Counted from the stretch's first letter, positions 7,000-13,954 are shown. The stretch: DNA of 34,429 nucleotides from Acidovorax sp. CCYZU-2555 (GCF_018413525.1 NZ_JAHCDD010000065.1:1-34429); one strand, 5' to 3'. Notes: generated by a model not told the origin, from the sequence alone. Program-made: numbers and translations.

Positions 7000-8433
7000 T
7001 CAGGTGTTCAGGGATGCAGCGGCCAGCAGCGGCGGGCGGTGCTGGCCGCAGGGCACGGCCTGCTCGAAGGCGTGGGCGAACTCGAGCAGCGCGCGCTCCT
7101 CGCGGTAGCGGCCGACGATCTGCAGGCCCACGGGCAGGCCGTCGTCGGTGAAGCCGCAAGGCACGGAGATCGCGGGCAGGCCGGTCAATGACAGGTAGTA
7201 GCCCGAGCGCATCCAGTCGATGTAGTTGCTCATCGGCGTACCGTCGATTTCGTGCACGTGGTCCCACTCGACGGGAAAGGCCGGCACCTGGCTCACGGGG
7301 CCGATCAGGAAGTCGTGCGACTGCATGAAACCGTGCATCTGCTGGAACAGCGCGGCGCGGGCCTTCTCGGCCTGGGCGATCTCGGCGCCGCCCGCGTTGC
7401 GGCCCACGGCTATGTTCCAGTGGATGGCGGGCTTGAACGCTTCGGGGTGGCGGTCGGCAAGCGGGCCATAGGCCAGCTCGAAGGCCACGCCGCGCAAGGT
7501 CTGGAAGGCCTGGTCGGCCTGGGAAAAATCCGGGCAGGCCTCGGTCACCTGTGCGCCCAGGGCTTCCAGCACCGGGACTTGCGCCAGCATCAGCCGCAGC
7601 ACGGCAGGATCGGTGGGCAGGCCGTTCCAGGTCGGGGCGAACGCGACCCGGCTGCCGGCGACGCTGCGCTCCAGCGAACCGAGAAAGCGCGCCGGGTCCT
7701 GGTCTATGGACAGCGGGTCGCGCGCATCGGGCCCGGCCATCGCGGCCAGCAGCAGGGCCACGTCGGCCACCGTGCGGCCCATGGGGCCGACCACGGTCAG
7801 CGCGTTGTAGGGGTTGAGCGTGGGCCACTGCGGCACGCGTCCGGGCGAAGGCCGCAGACCCACGACATTGCAAAAGGACGCGGGGTTGCGCAGCGAGCCG
7901 CCCATGTCGCTGCCGTCGGCCAGCGCCGCCATGCCGCAGGCCAGCGCGGCCGCCGCGCCGCCGCTGCTGCCGCCGGCCGACCGGCCCAGGTCATAGGGAT
8001 TGCGGGTTGCACCAAAAACGGTATTCACGGTGTGCGAACCCGCACAAAACTCGGGAATGTTGCTTTTTCCCAGCGTGATGGCCCCGGCGGCCTGCTCGCG
8101 CTCGACCAACAGGCTGCTGACTGTGGGAACATGGTCGCGGAACAGGGGAGAGCCCTGCGTGGTGCGCATTCCGCGCGTGTGAAAGCAGTCCTTGTGCACC
8201 ATGGGCAGACCGTGCAGCAAGCCCAGCGGCTCGCCGCGCGCCTGCTGCTCGTCGGCTGCCCGGGCCTGGCGCATCGCCGCGTCCAGGTCCAGCGTGACCA
8301 GCGCATTCACCTGGGGATTGCACAGCGCGATGCGTTCGATATGGGCGCCCAGCAGTTCGCGGGCGCTCAAATGGCCAGCCAGAATCTCTTGCCGCAGCGC
8401 GGTGGCGGATTGGTCACAAAGTTCGAGTATCAT
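7000..8433 (-). CDS. Amidase (amidase-signature family)
   Basis: Hydrolase of carboxylic amides, 477 residues. The Ser-Ser-Lys triad of the amidase-signature family is complete: K81 in MVHKDCF, cis-serine S156 in GRSAGGSSGGAAAA and nucleophile S180 in GSDMGGSLRNPAS. The class includes nicotinamidase-like, aryl-amide and allophanate-type enzymes, and the substrate cannot be told. ATG 8433 (MILELCDQS) is preferred; an in-frame TTG at 8454 would lie inside the palindromic operator. First gene of the operon amidase-Bug-dehydrogenase-PaiB-NTF2-aldolase and divergent from an IclR regulator, suggesting that an imported amide is cleaved to a carboxylate plus ammonia or amine. Confidence 0.92.
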   Translation of the reverse strand: MILELCDQSATALRQEILAGHLSARELLGAHIERIALCNPQVNALVTLDLDAAMRQARAADEQQARGEPLGLLHGLPMVHKDCFHTRGMRTTQGSPLFRDHVPTVSSLLVEREQAAGAITLGKSNIPEFCAGSHTVNTVFGATRNPYDLGRSAGGSSGGAAAALACGMAALADGSDMGGSLRNPASFCNVVGLRPSPGRVPQWPTLNPYNALTVVGPMGRTVADVALLLAAMAGPDARDPLSIDQDPARFLGSLERSVAGSRVAFAPTWNGLPTDPAVLRLMLAQVPVLEALGAQVTEACPDFSQADQAFQTLRGVAFELAYGPLADRHPEAFKPAIHWNIAVGRNAGGAEIAQAEKARAALFQQMHGFMQSHDFLIGPVSQVPAFPVEWDHVHEIDGTPMSNYIDWMRSGYYLSLTGLPAISVPCGFTDDGLPVGLQIVGRYREERALLEFAHAFEQAVPCGQHRPPLLAAASLNT

Positions 8434-8440
8434 GGCTAAA

Positions 8441-8457
8441 GTATTGATATACAATAC
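8441..8457. promoter_or_regulatory. Candidate IclR operator, copy 1
   Basis: The 17-mer GTATTGATATACAATAC has 6-bp inverted arms around a 5-bp AT centre. It lies 7 bases upstream of the amidase ATG, in the gap to the divergent IclR gene. Position and symmetry suit an operator that blocks the amidase operon. A similar 17-mer occurs 20 bp away. Confidence 0.5.
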
Positions 8458-8460
8458 AAA

Positions 8461-8477
8461 CTATTTATATAAAATAC
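8461..8477. promoter_or_regulatory. Candidate IclR operator, copy 2
   Basis: CTATTTATATAAAATAC matches copy 1 at 14 of 17 positions, and its centre is exactly 20 bp away, about two helical turns. It sits on the IclR-gene side of the gap. Together the two copies also lie within a larger inverted repeat, TAAAGTATT (8437-8445) and AATACTTTA (8473-8481). This AT-rich stretch must also hold both promoters. Confidence 0.45.
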
Positions 8478-8515
8478 TTTAAGCAAGGTGCGTGCCTGAT
8501 ATGGGAGAACCCGTG

Positions 8516-9304
8516 ATGCCAGATGCAGCCGACGCTGCCGCCGATGAGTCGGCCGAGAAAAAGGATTTCCTGTACGTGGCGGCCGTGGAACGCGCGATGC
8601 GTGTGCTCGAAGCCTTCGCGGCCAAGCCGGGCGACCTGGGGCTGACGGAAGTGGCCGAGATGACGGGTCTGGGCAAGAGCGCGGCCCAGCGCTTTGTCTT
8701 CACCTGGGAAAAGCTCGGCTACCTGGCGCGCGATCCGGCGTCGCGCCGGCTGCGCCTGACCTCCAAGGCGGTCGAGTTGGGTCACTCATATTTGAAGGGC
8801 GATCCGCTGATCGCGCAGGTCGCACCGCATCTGGGCGTGCTGCGCGACCAGTTCGGCCTGGCGGTCAACCTGAGCGTGCGCCGCGGCGACGACATGGTCT
8901 ATCTGCTGCGCCTGCCCAGCCGCCAGCTCACGCTGGCCGAAATGCTGCCCGGGCGCCGGCTGCCGGCCTGGTCCAACGCCAGCGGCCGCATGCTGCTGAC
9001 CGAATGCAACGATGAGGAATTGCGCGCCATCTACAAACGCCAGCCGCCGCTGTCGTTCACGCCGCGCACGACCACCGATCTGGGATCGCTATTGGGAGAG
9101 ATTGCCAAGGCGCGCGCCGATGGCTATGTGATCACCCAGCACCAGGTGAACATGCACCAGATCGCGGTGGCCGTGCTGGCCACCCTGCCTTCGGGCGCGC
9201 AGGTGGCCATTGGCATGGCGACCACGCTGGACGATTACTCACCGGCCCGGGTGGAAACCGACCTGATTCCTGCGCTGTTCAGGGCGGCTGCGGCGCTGCG
9301 GTGA
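8516..9304 (+). CDS. IclR-family transcriptional regulator
   Basis: A 262-residue regulator with an N-terminal winged helix (about residues 17-75; VAAVERAMRVLEAF then LGLTEVAEMTGLGKSAAQRFVFTWEKLGYL) and a C-terminal ligand-binding IclR effector domain ending in LIPALFRAAAALR. GTG 8492 and ATG 8501 are upstream in-frame starts, but GGGAGA at 8503-8508 is correctly spaced for the ATG at 8516. It is transcribed away from the amidase operon and very likely controls it through the paired palindromes in the gap. The effector is presumably the operon's substrate or product. Confidence 0.9.
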   Translation: MPDAADAAADESAEKKDFLYVAAVERAMRVLEAFAAKPGDLGLTEVAEMTGLGKSAAQRFVFTWEKLGYLARDPASRRLRLTSKAVELGHSYLKGDPLIAQVAPHLGVLRDQFGLAVNLSVRRGDDMVYLLRLPSRQLTLAEMLPGRRLPAWSNASGRMLLTECNDEELRAIYKRQPPLSFTPRTTTDLGSLLGEIAKARADGYVITQHQVNMHQIAVAVLATLPSGAQVAIGMATTLDDYSPARVETDLIPALFRAAAALR

Positions 9305-9405
9305 AGGCCGGCCGGCCCAAAGGAGTTCGGCCGCCGACCCGTGATCCCAACAGCAGGCTTGCAGCGGCGCCAGGCCGATTGCCAAAGCACGTCCGTGCCT
9401 TGCTT

Positions 9406-11040
9406 TCAAGCCAGGGCAATCCGGCGGTAGGCGGCCAGTTCCGCATGGGGATGGTGGCTGACGGCGACGATGGTGGTGTGCGGCAAACGTTCGTGCAGCA
9501 CCCGCAAGACGGCCGCCTCTGTCTCCTTGTCCAGCGCGGAAGTGCTTTCATCCAGAAAAAGCAAGGGGCGTGCGCGCAAGATTGCCCTGGCCAGTAGCAG
9601 CCGCTGTCTTTCTCCACCGCTCAGATTCAGTCCGCTTTTGTCGACCGTGGCATCCAGCCAGTGCGCCGGCCCTTCTCGCTGGAGTCTGTCCAGTTGGAGA
9701 CTGAGCAGCAATTCTTCCAGACGTTGGTAGGAGATGTTTTGCACTCCATAGGTCGCATTTTCATAGATCGACCGATTGAAAAGCGTCACATTTTGAGGAA
9801 TGATCGACATCAGGCGCGATTTTTCCGCAAGAGAGATGCTGAAAATATCCACGCCGCCCAATAGAACCTGGCCTGATGTCGGCTGGAGCTGCCCCGATAT
9901 TGTGTTCAATAAAGTGGATTTCCCCGCGCCACTCTCGCCAGAAATGATGTGGCGTGATCCTGGGGCAAGAACTGCTGAAATATCTGAAAATATCGGTGTG
10001 CCGCCTTTGTACGAGAACGAGATGTTGTTCACCTTGATGCTGAGATCATTTTTTCCCCGAATCGCCCCTTCTTTTGTGGCTTGGTACTCGTCTTGGAAGG
10101 AGATCTTGCTTAGAACTGCGTCCAGTTTATGGGCTTGCTCGAACAGAGAGTTCAAGGATTTTCCCACCAGATCGAGTTGCGTGTAAGCCAGCAATCCAAT
10201 GATGTACAGCATGATGGCCGTTGCCGCATCGCCTTTAGCCTCGGGTGAAACGGAAATCACAAAGGCAATGAAAATGGATGTCAGGAAAATCTTTTGCAGA
10301 AATTCGTTGCTGTCAATCAATCCCTGGCCTTTTCTATAGACGTCTCTTTCGATGTTCAAGAAAGACAACAGCCGCTTCTTTTCATGCTCGCCCATGTCAT
10401 TGCCATGAATCGCCTCCATGTTGGCGAGAATATCGGAGGCTTCCCTGGACACGTGGGTTGTTGCGGTGACGGCAGAAACAATCGCTTGCGCAGAGCGACG
10501 CGCAAGAAAATAGGCCATGCAAAAATACACCAGTGCAGCGGCGAAGAAAATCAAACCATACAAAGGCAATTCAGAGAAAATAAGCGCTGCGGAAAAGGCA
10601 ATGAAAAATAAAGCCCGAATGATCGTGCCAAGACAATCATGAATGATGGTGCGAACCGCCAGGGATGCGGTGGCTACCGTTGACTCGATGCTGCCTTCAT
10701 TGACGTTGCGAAAGAAATCGGCGGGTTTGTTCAGTATGCTCGAATAAAGGAGATGTTTTGTGCCAAGGCGAACGTCTTGCAAAACTGAATTGTTGAGCAT
10801 CGCCACACAATAAGCCATGAGCGCAGAAAACCCCATCGCGCTGGCGAGAAGGAAAATTCGCATGTGCGCATTGGCATTGAGCGGACTGGCTGTTTCCCTG
10901 ATGATTTGAGCAATGAGAACGGGTTGAGCCAACAAAGATGATATATGGATTGCCGTTGCGAGAAACGAAAGTGCAAGCCGCGCGCGCATGCCTCCCGTAT
11001 TAACGATCATCCATATGAATGCATAGGGCGTGCTGTTCAC
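9406..11040 (-). CDS. ABC exporter, fused permease and ATPase (type IV fold)
   Basis: A 544-residue half-transporter: a six-helix transmembrane domain (about residues 10-300, e.g. LALSFLATAIHISSLLA and ALFFIAFSAALIF) joined to one ATPase domain. Walker A is GESGAGKST (368-376), signature LSGGERQR (from 473), Walker B LLFLDE with D497, and H529 in VAVSHHPH. All ATPase residues are intact, so a homodimer is likely. It resembles exporters of peptides, lipids or drugs; the cargo is unknown. The start is GTG at 11040, overlapping the stop of a small ORF by GTGA. Base composition is clearly AT-richer than its neighbours (AAA, AAT and ATA codons are common), suggesting acquisition by transfer. It is not clearly part of either neighbouring operon. 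Confidence 0.88.
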   Translation of the reverse strand: MNSTPYAFIWMIVNTGGMRARLALSFLATAIHISSLLAQPVLIAQIIRETASPLNANAHMRIFLLASAMGFSALMAYCVAMLNNSVLQDVRLGTKHLLYSSILNKPADFFRNVNEGSIESTVATASLAVRTIIHDCLGTIIRALFFIAFSAALIFSELPLYGLIFFAAALVYFCMAYFLARRSAQAIVSAVTATTHVSREASDILANMEAIHGNDMGEHEKKRLLSFLNIERDVYRKGQGLIDSNEFLQKIFLTSIFIAFVISVSPEAKGDAATAIMLYIIGLLAYTQLDLVGKSLNSLFEQAHKLDAVLSKISFQDEYQATKEGAIRGKNDLSIKVNNISFSYKGGTPIFSDISAVLAPGSRHIISGESGAGKSTLLNTISGQLQPTSGQVLLGGVDIFSISLAEKSRLMSIIPQNVTLFNRSIYENATYGVQNISYQRLEELLLSLQLDRLQREGPAHWLDATVDKSGLNLSGGERQRLLLARAILRARPLLFLDESTSALDKETEAAVLRVLHERLPHTTIVAVSHHPHAELAAYRRIALA

Positions 11041-11156
11041 GATCCGCTTGATTCGTTGTATGGCTCGGTAGGTGGTTTTTGTTTGATATTGAAGAAATAT
11101 GAGTCAGCGCAAGGAAATTCTTTGAAGTTGGAATGGCTGGTGAGGCGCGCGCTCAC
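11037..11156 (-). CDS. Possible 39-residue peptide upstream of the ABC exporter
   Basis: A short frame starting at GTG 11156 encodes 39 residues beginning MSARLTSHSNFKEF, then PCADSYFFNIKQKPPTEPY, ending NESSGS. Its TGA overlaps the exporter's GTG start (GTGA), the usual sign of translational coupling. It has one cysteine and a polar, Ser/Asn/Pro-rich C-terminal half, and no signal peptide. The start codon lies in a short inverted repeat (GGTGAG 11139-11144, CTCACC 11152-11157), and the upstream GGCGGG is a weak ribosome site. It could be an exported or modified peptide, a leader peptide, or simply a chance frame in front of a conserved start. I do not recognise it. Confidence 0.22.
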   Translation of the reverse strand: MSARLTSHSNFKEFPCADSYFFNIKQKPPTEPYNESSGS

Positions 11157-11198
11157 CCCGCCAATTTAGAAGCTGCGGCTGAATTTGTAATGGATGAA

Positions 11199-11227
11199 AA
11201 ATGCAATTAATGTTTCCAATTGCATTT
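11199..11227. repeat. Perfect 10-bp inverted repeat, candidate operator or AT-rich terminator
   Basis: AAATGCAATT (11199-11208) and AATTGCATTT (11218-11227) are exact inverted copies separated by 9 bases. Read on the minus strand the hairpin is followed by a short T run, so it could end transcription coming from the Bug gene, or act as an operator ahead of the exporter. Confidence 0.45.
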
Positions 11228-11310
11228 GGAGCGGAAAATGATCTCGCTGCGAGCGTTCACCGGCAAGGCCTGTGCCGGCCGCGCTGCGCGTTCTCAGGCC
11301 GCCGACGGCC

Positions 11311-11339
11311 TTGCGCCGCCCTCCAATGGGGCGGCGCAA
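11311..11339 (-). terminator. GC-rich hairpin after the Bug gene
   Basis: TTGCGCCGCCC (11311-11321) pairs perfectly with GGGCGGCGCAA (11329-11339) around a 7-base loop, 33 bases past the stop of the Bug receptor gene. There is no T run after it on the minus strand, so it may be a Rho-assisted terminator or an mRNA 3'-end stabiliser. Confidence 0.5.
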
Positions 11340-11371
11340 CCCGCGGCCTGGCCTTTATTTCTGCCTCAGCT

Positions 11372-12334
11372 TCACTCCGGCTGAATCCCCGCGTCCTTGG
11401 CGACCTTGCCCCATTTCACCGATTCGGAGGCGATGAAATCGGCGAACTGCTGCGAGGAGCCCGCGCCAGGCTCTATGCCTGCGTCGACCAGCGTCTTGCG
11501 CACATCGGCCAGTTGAAGAATGCGGTTGACTTCGGCGTTCAGTTTGCCGACCACGGCCTTGGGCGTGCCCGCGGGCGCGAGCAAGCCGCCCCAGGTGCTG
11601 GTTTCATAGCCGGCGATGCCGGCTTCCTGCATCGTGGGAACGTTGGGGAAGACCGCCGAACGCTTGGGCGAAGTCACGGCCAAAGCGCGCAGACGGTCGG
11701 AGTTCACCTGGGTTTTGACTGCGGCTACCGTGTCGAACATCATCGTCGTGCGGCCGCTGATCAGGTCGGGGTGGGCCAGCGTGCTGCCCTTGTAGGGAAC
11801 ATGCGTGATATCGATGGCGGCCAGCGTCTTGAACAGCTCGCCAGACATGTGCGGCGCGCCGCCCTTGCCGCTGGAGGCAAACGTCATCTCGCCCGGATGG
11901 GCCTTGCCGTGCGCGACCACGTCCTTGACGCTCTTGAACGGGGCCGAGGGCGAGACCACCAGCACCAGCGGCACGACATGGGTCAGCGCCACCGGCTCGA
12001 AGCCCTTGATGGTGTCGAACGGCAGCTTCTTGAACAGGCTGGGATTGATGGCGTGGCTGCTCGCGACCAGGGCCAGGGTATGGCCGTCGGGCGCGGCCTT
12101 GGCAATCGCTTCGGTGCCGATGATCCCCGACGCTCCGGCGCGGTTCTCGATCACCACCGACTGGCCCCAGGCCTCGCCCATTTTCTGACCGATCAGGCGG
12201 GCCGCCAGGTCGATGGCACCGCCGGGCGAGGAGGGCACGACGATGGTGATGGGCTTGGTCGGGAAGTTCTGGGCCACGGCGGGCAGGGCAAAGGTGCTGG
12301 TCAGCAATGCGGCGGCTACGGTTGCACGAATCAT
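11372..12334 (-). CDS. Bug/TctC-family extracytoplasmic solute receptor
   Basis: A 320-residue periplasmic receptor with a Sec signal peptide (MIRATVAAALLTSTFALPAVAQ) and the family pattern FPTKPITIVVPSSPGGAID, IENRAGASGIIG and VPYKGSTLAHPDLISGR. GAGGAG precedes the ATG at 12334; the longer open frame upstream has no such site and would spoil the signal peptide. It follows the RraA-like gene by 56 bases in the same direction, so the two form a small operon divergent from the GntR regulator at 13226. Its ligand is unknown but is probably the carboxylic acid handled by the neighbouring enzyme. Confidence 0.92.
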   Translation of the reverse strand: MIRATVAAALLTSTFALPAVAQNFPTKPITIVVPSSPGGAIDLAARLIGQKMGEAWGQSVVIENRAGASGIIGTEAIAKAAPDGHTLALVASSHAINPSLFKKLPFDTIKGFEPVALTHVVPLVLVVSPSAPFKSVKDVVAHGKAHPGEMTFASSGKGGAPHMSGELFKTLAAIDITHVPYKGSTLAHPDLISGRTTMMFDTVAAVKTQVNSDRLRALAVTSPKRSAVFPNVPTMQEAGIAGYETSTWGGLLAPAGTPKAVVGKLNAEVNRILQLADVRKTLVDAGIEPGAGSSQQFADFIASESVKWGKVAKDAGIQPE

Positions 12335-12390
12335 GGATGTCTCCTCATTGGGTACGTGATCTGGACCGGGAAAAAGCGCGGAGCGTGCGA

Positions 12391-13119
12391 TCAGCGCCCG
12401 TTGGCGGCGCGCCATTGGGCGAAGTCGTCCAGCGTCTGCGGGTGGGTCGCGGGGTACAGCCCGATGATCGAGCGGCCGCCTTGCACCTGTTCGGCCACGA
12501 AGTCCTCGAACGCGGTCATGCCGGTCGCTTCCACGGCGATCTCCTCGGCGAGGTGCGCGGGAAGGATCACCACGCCGTCGGCATCGCCCACCACGATGTC
12601 GCCCGGGAACACCGGCGCGTCGCCGCAGCCTATGGGCACATTGATATCGATGGCCTGGTGCAGCGTCAGGTTGGTGGGGGCGGAAGGCCGCGTATGGAAG
12701 GCGGGGATTTCCAGCGCCGCGATCTCGCTGGCGTCGCGAAAGCCGCCATCAGTGACCACGCCGGCCACGCCGCGCACCTGCAGCCTGCGGATCAGGATGG
12801 CGCCGGCCGATGCCGCGCGCGCATCCTTGCGGCTGTCGAAAACCAGCACCGCGCCGGGCGGGCAGTCTTCCACGGCCTTGCGCTGGGGATGGGCCGGATT
12901 GGTGAATTCGGCCAGGGTGTTCAAGTCTTCGCGCGCCGGCATGTAGCGCAGCGTGAAGGCGGGGCCCACCATCGTCGGCTTGGCGCTGCCGCCCACGGGC
13001 AAGGCGCCCTGGATGACCTGGTTGCGCAAGCCGCGCTTGTAGAGGCAGGTGCACAGCGTGGCAATGCTGACTTTGCGAAGGAGGGCGATCGTTGCCGGGG
13101 AAACGCTGGAAAGAGGCAT
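12391..13119 (-). CDS. RraA-like / HMG-CHA aldolase-type protein
   Basis: A 242-residue member of the RraA fold family, which includes 4-hydroxy-4-methyl-2-oxoglutarate (HMG)/CHA aldolases and RraA, the RNase E inhibitor. The conserved active-site pattern is visible: GAILIRRLQVRGVAGVVTDG followed by GFRD, carrying the arginine and metal-coordinating aspartate pair, then PGDIVVGDADGVVILP. Having this catalytic motif next to a Bug receptor argues for a class II aldolase or oxaloacetate-decarboxylase-like enzyme acting on a pyruvate-derived acid, not for RNA-decay control. The N-terminal extension (about 40 residues) is longer than in E. coli RraA, as in other catabolic members. First gene of the pair with the Bug receptor. 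Confidence 0.85.
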   Translation of the reverse strand: MPLSSVSPATIALLRKVSIATLCTCLYKRGLRNQVIQGALPVGGSAKPTMVGPAFTLRYMPAREDLNTLAEFTNPAHPQRKAVEDCPPGAVLVFDSRKDARAASAGAILIRRLQVRGVAGVVTDGGFRDASEIAALEIPAFHTRPSAPTNLTLHQAIDINVPIGCGDAPVFPGDIVVGDADGVVILPAHLAEEIAVEATGMTAFEDFVAEQVQGGRSIIGLYPATHPQTLDDFAQWRAANGR

Positions 13120-13142
13120 AAGGCAGGTCCATCAAAATTGTT

Positions 13143-13168
13143 CTGCATTCTAGTGTTCTAGAATGCAG
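13143..13168. promoter_or_regulatory. Perfect 11+11 bp palindrome, candidate GntR operator
   Basis: CTGCATTCTAG (13143-13153) and CTAGAATGCAG (13158-13168) are exact inverted copies with a 4-base spacer. The site lies between the RraA-like start (13119) and the divergent GntR/FCD regulator (13226), closer to the enzyme gene, as expected for a repressor site. Length and perfection make chance unlikely. Confidence 0.65.
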
Positions 13169-13172
13169 TAAT

Positions 13173-13187
13173 GTTTCCGGTGGAAAC
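13173..13187. promoter_or_regulatory. Second small palindrome in the GntR/RraA gap
   Basis: GTTTCC (13173-13178) and GGAAAC (13182-13187) flank 3 bases. It starts five bases after the large palindrome and could be an accessory operator or part of the regulator's promoter. Confidence 0.3.
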
Positions 13188-13225
13188 CCTTGGCTTAGAA
13201 TCGAAATTTCAGTCCCGCAAAATTC

Positions 13226-13954
13226 ATGGCCCGCCCCAGCTTTGTGTCCGCAGCCACCTTGGAAGGCATTGCGTCGTTGCAGCCTTATGACTCGGCCGAA
13301 GGCCGGGGCAAGGCCGCAGACTTCGTCTACGCCACCTTGCGCCGCGCCATCGTCGAATGCACGCTGCCGCCCGGCGCGGCGTTGAACGAGCCTGTGGTGG
13401 CCGAGCAATTCGGCGTGAGCCGCAGCCCCGTGCGCGAAGCGTTCAGGGCCTTGGCCGCCGACGGCCTGCTCGACATCTTTGCGCAGCGCGGCACCTTTGT
13501 TTCTCGCCTGGAGCGCGCGTCCTTGAACGATGCGCTGTTCGTGCGCGAAGCCATAGAGTGCGCCGCCGTGCGGCTGGCCGCCGGCGCTCCCTTGGCCGAC
13601 AGAAAAGCGCTGGCCAGAATCGTGCAGCGCCACCGCGAGGCATTGCGCTTCGAGGACCGCGACGCCAGCCTGGCGGCCGATGAAGACTTCCACAGAAGCA
13701 TTGTTTTTCTCGCCGGCCATGCCTCGGCCTGGAGCGTGGTGCTGTCGGCGCGCACGCGGCTGGAGCGCTTGCGCCGGCTGGCCAACAAGACCATACGCGG
13801 CAGCGAAGAGTCGGTCGAGTTCCACGACCAGATCGTCAACGCCTTGATTGCGGGCGATGCAGATTTGGCGGAGAAGCTGCTGCGCGAACACATCCGACTG
13901 GTGAGCGGCTTCATCGACCGTCTGGCCGAGATCTATCCGGCTTATGTTTCCTGA
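13226..13954 (+). CDS. GntR-family regulator with FCD domain
   Basis: A 242-residue regulator. The N-terminal winged helix (about residues 30-95) has YATLRRAIVECTLPPGAALNE, then VAEQFGVSRSPVREAFRALAADGLL and the wing RGTFV. The all-helical FCD effector domain follows, with DEDFHRSIVFLAGH, FHDQIVNALIAGDADLAEKLLREHI and the histidines that usually bind a metal and a carboxylate. It is divergent from the RraA-Bug pair, and the perfect palindrome between them is its likely operator. The FCD class commonly senses small carboxylic acids, which agrees with the linked Bug receptor. Confidence 0.92.
   Translation: MARPSFVSAATLEGIASLQPYDSAEGRGKAADFVYATLRRAIVECTLPPGAALNEPVVAEQFGVSRSPVREAFRALAADGLLDIFAQRGTFVSRLERASLNDALFVREAIECAAVRLAAGAPLADRKALARIVQRHREALRFEDRDASLAADEDFHRSIVFLAGHASAWSVVLSARTRLERLRRLANKTIRGSEESVEFHDQIVNALIAGDADLAEKLLREHIRLVSGFIDRLAEIYPAYVS

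Larger units (their letters stand above)
11041..11371. other. 331-bp gap upstream of the ABC exporter
   Basis: Between the exporter start and the stop of the next Bug gene. It contains the possible peptide ORF (to 11156), a perfect 10-bp inverted repeat at 11199-11227, and a GC-rich hairpin at 11311-11339. The right part (from about 11240) returns to the high GC of the surroundings, so the composition boundary falls in this gap. No convincing -35/-10 pair for the exporter could be fixed, and no other gene is supported. Confidence 0.6.

Noticed and set aside
5994..12334. Bug receptors without TctA/TctB genes as broken transport systems
   Set aside because: Orphan Bug receptors are normal in Burkholderiales; all three here are full length with intact signal peptides.
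12391..13119. RraA-like gene as a ribonuclease E regulator
   Set aside because: The catalytic motif, the Bug neighbour and the GntR/FCD regulator favour a metabolic aldolase or decarboxylase.
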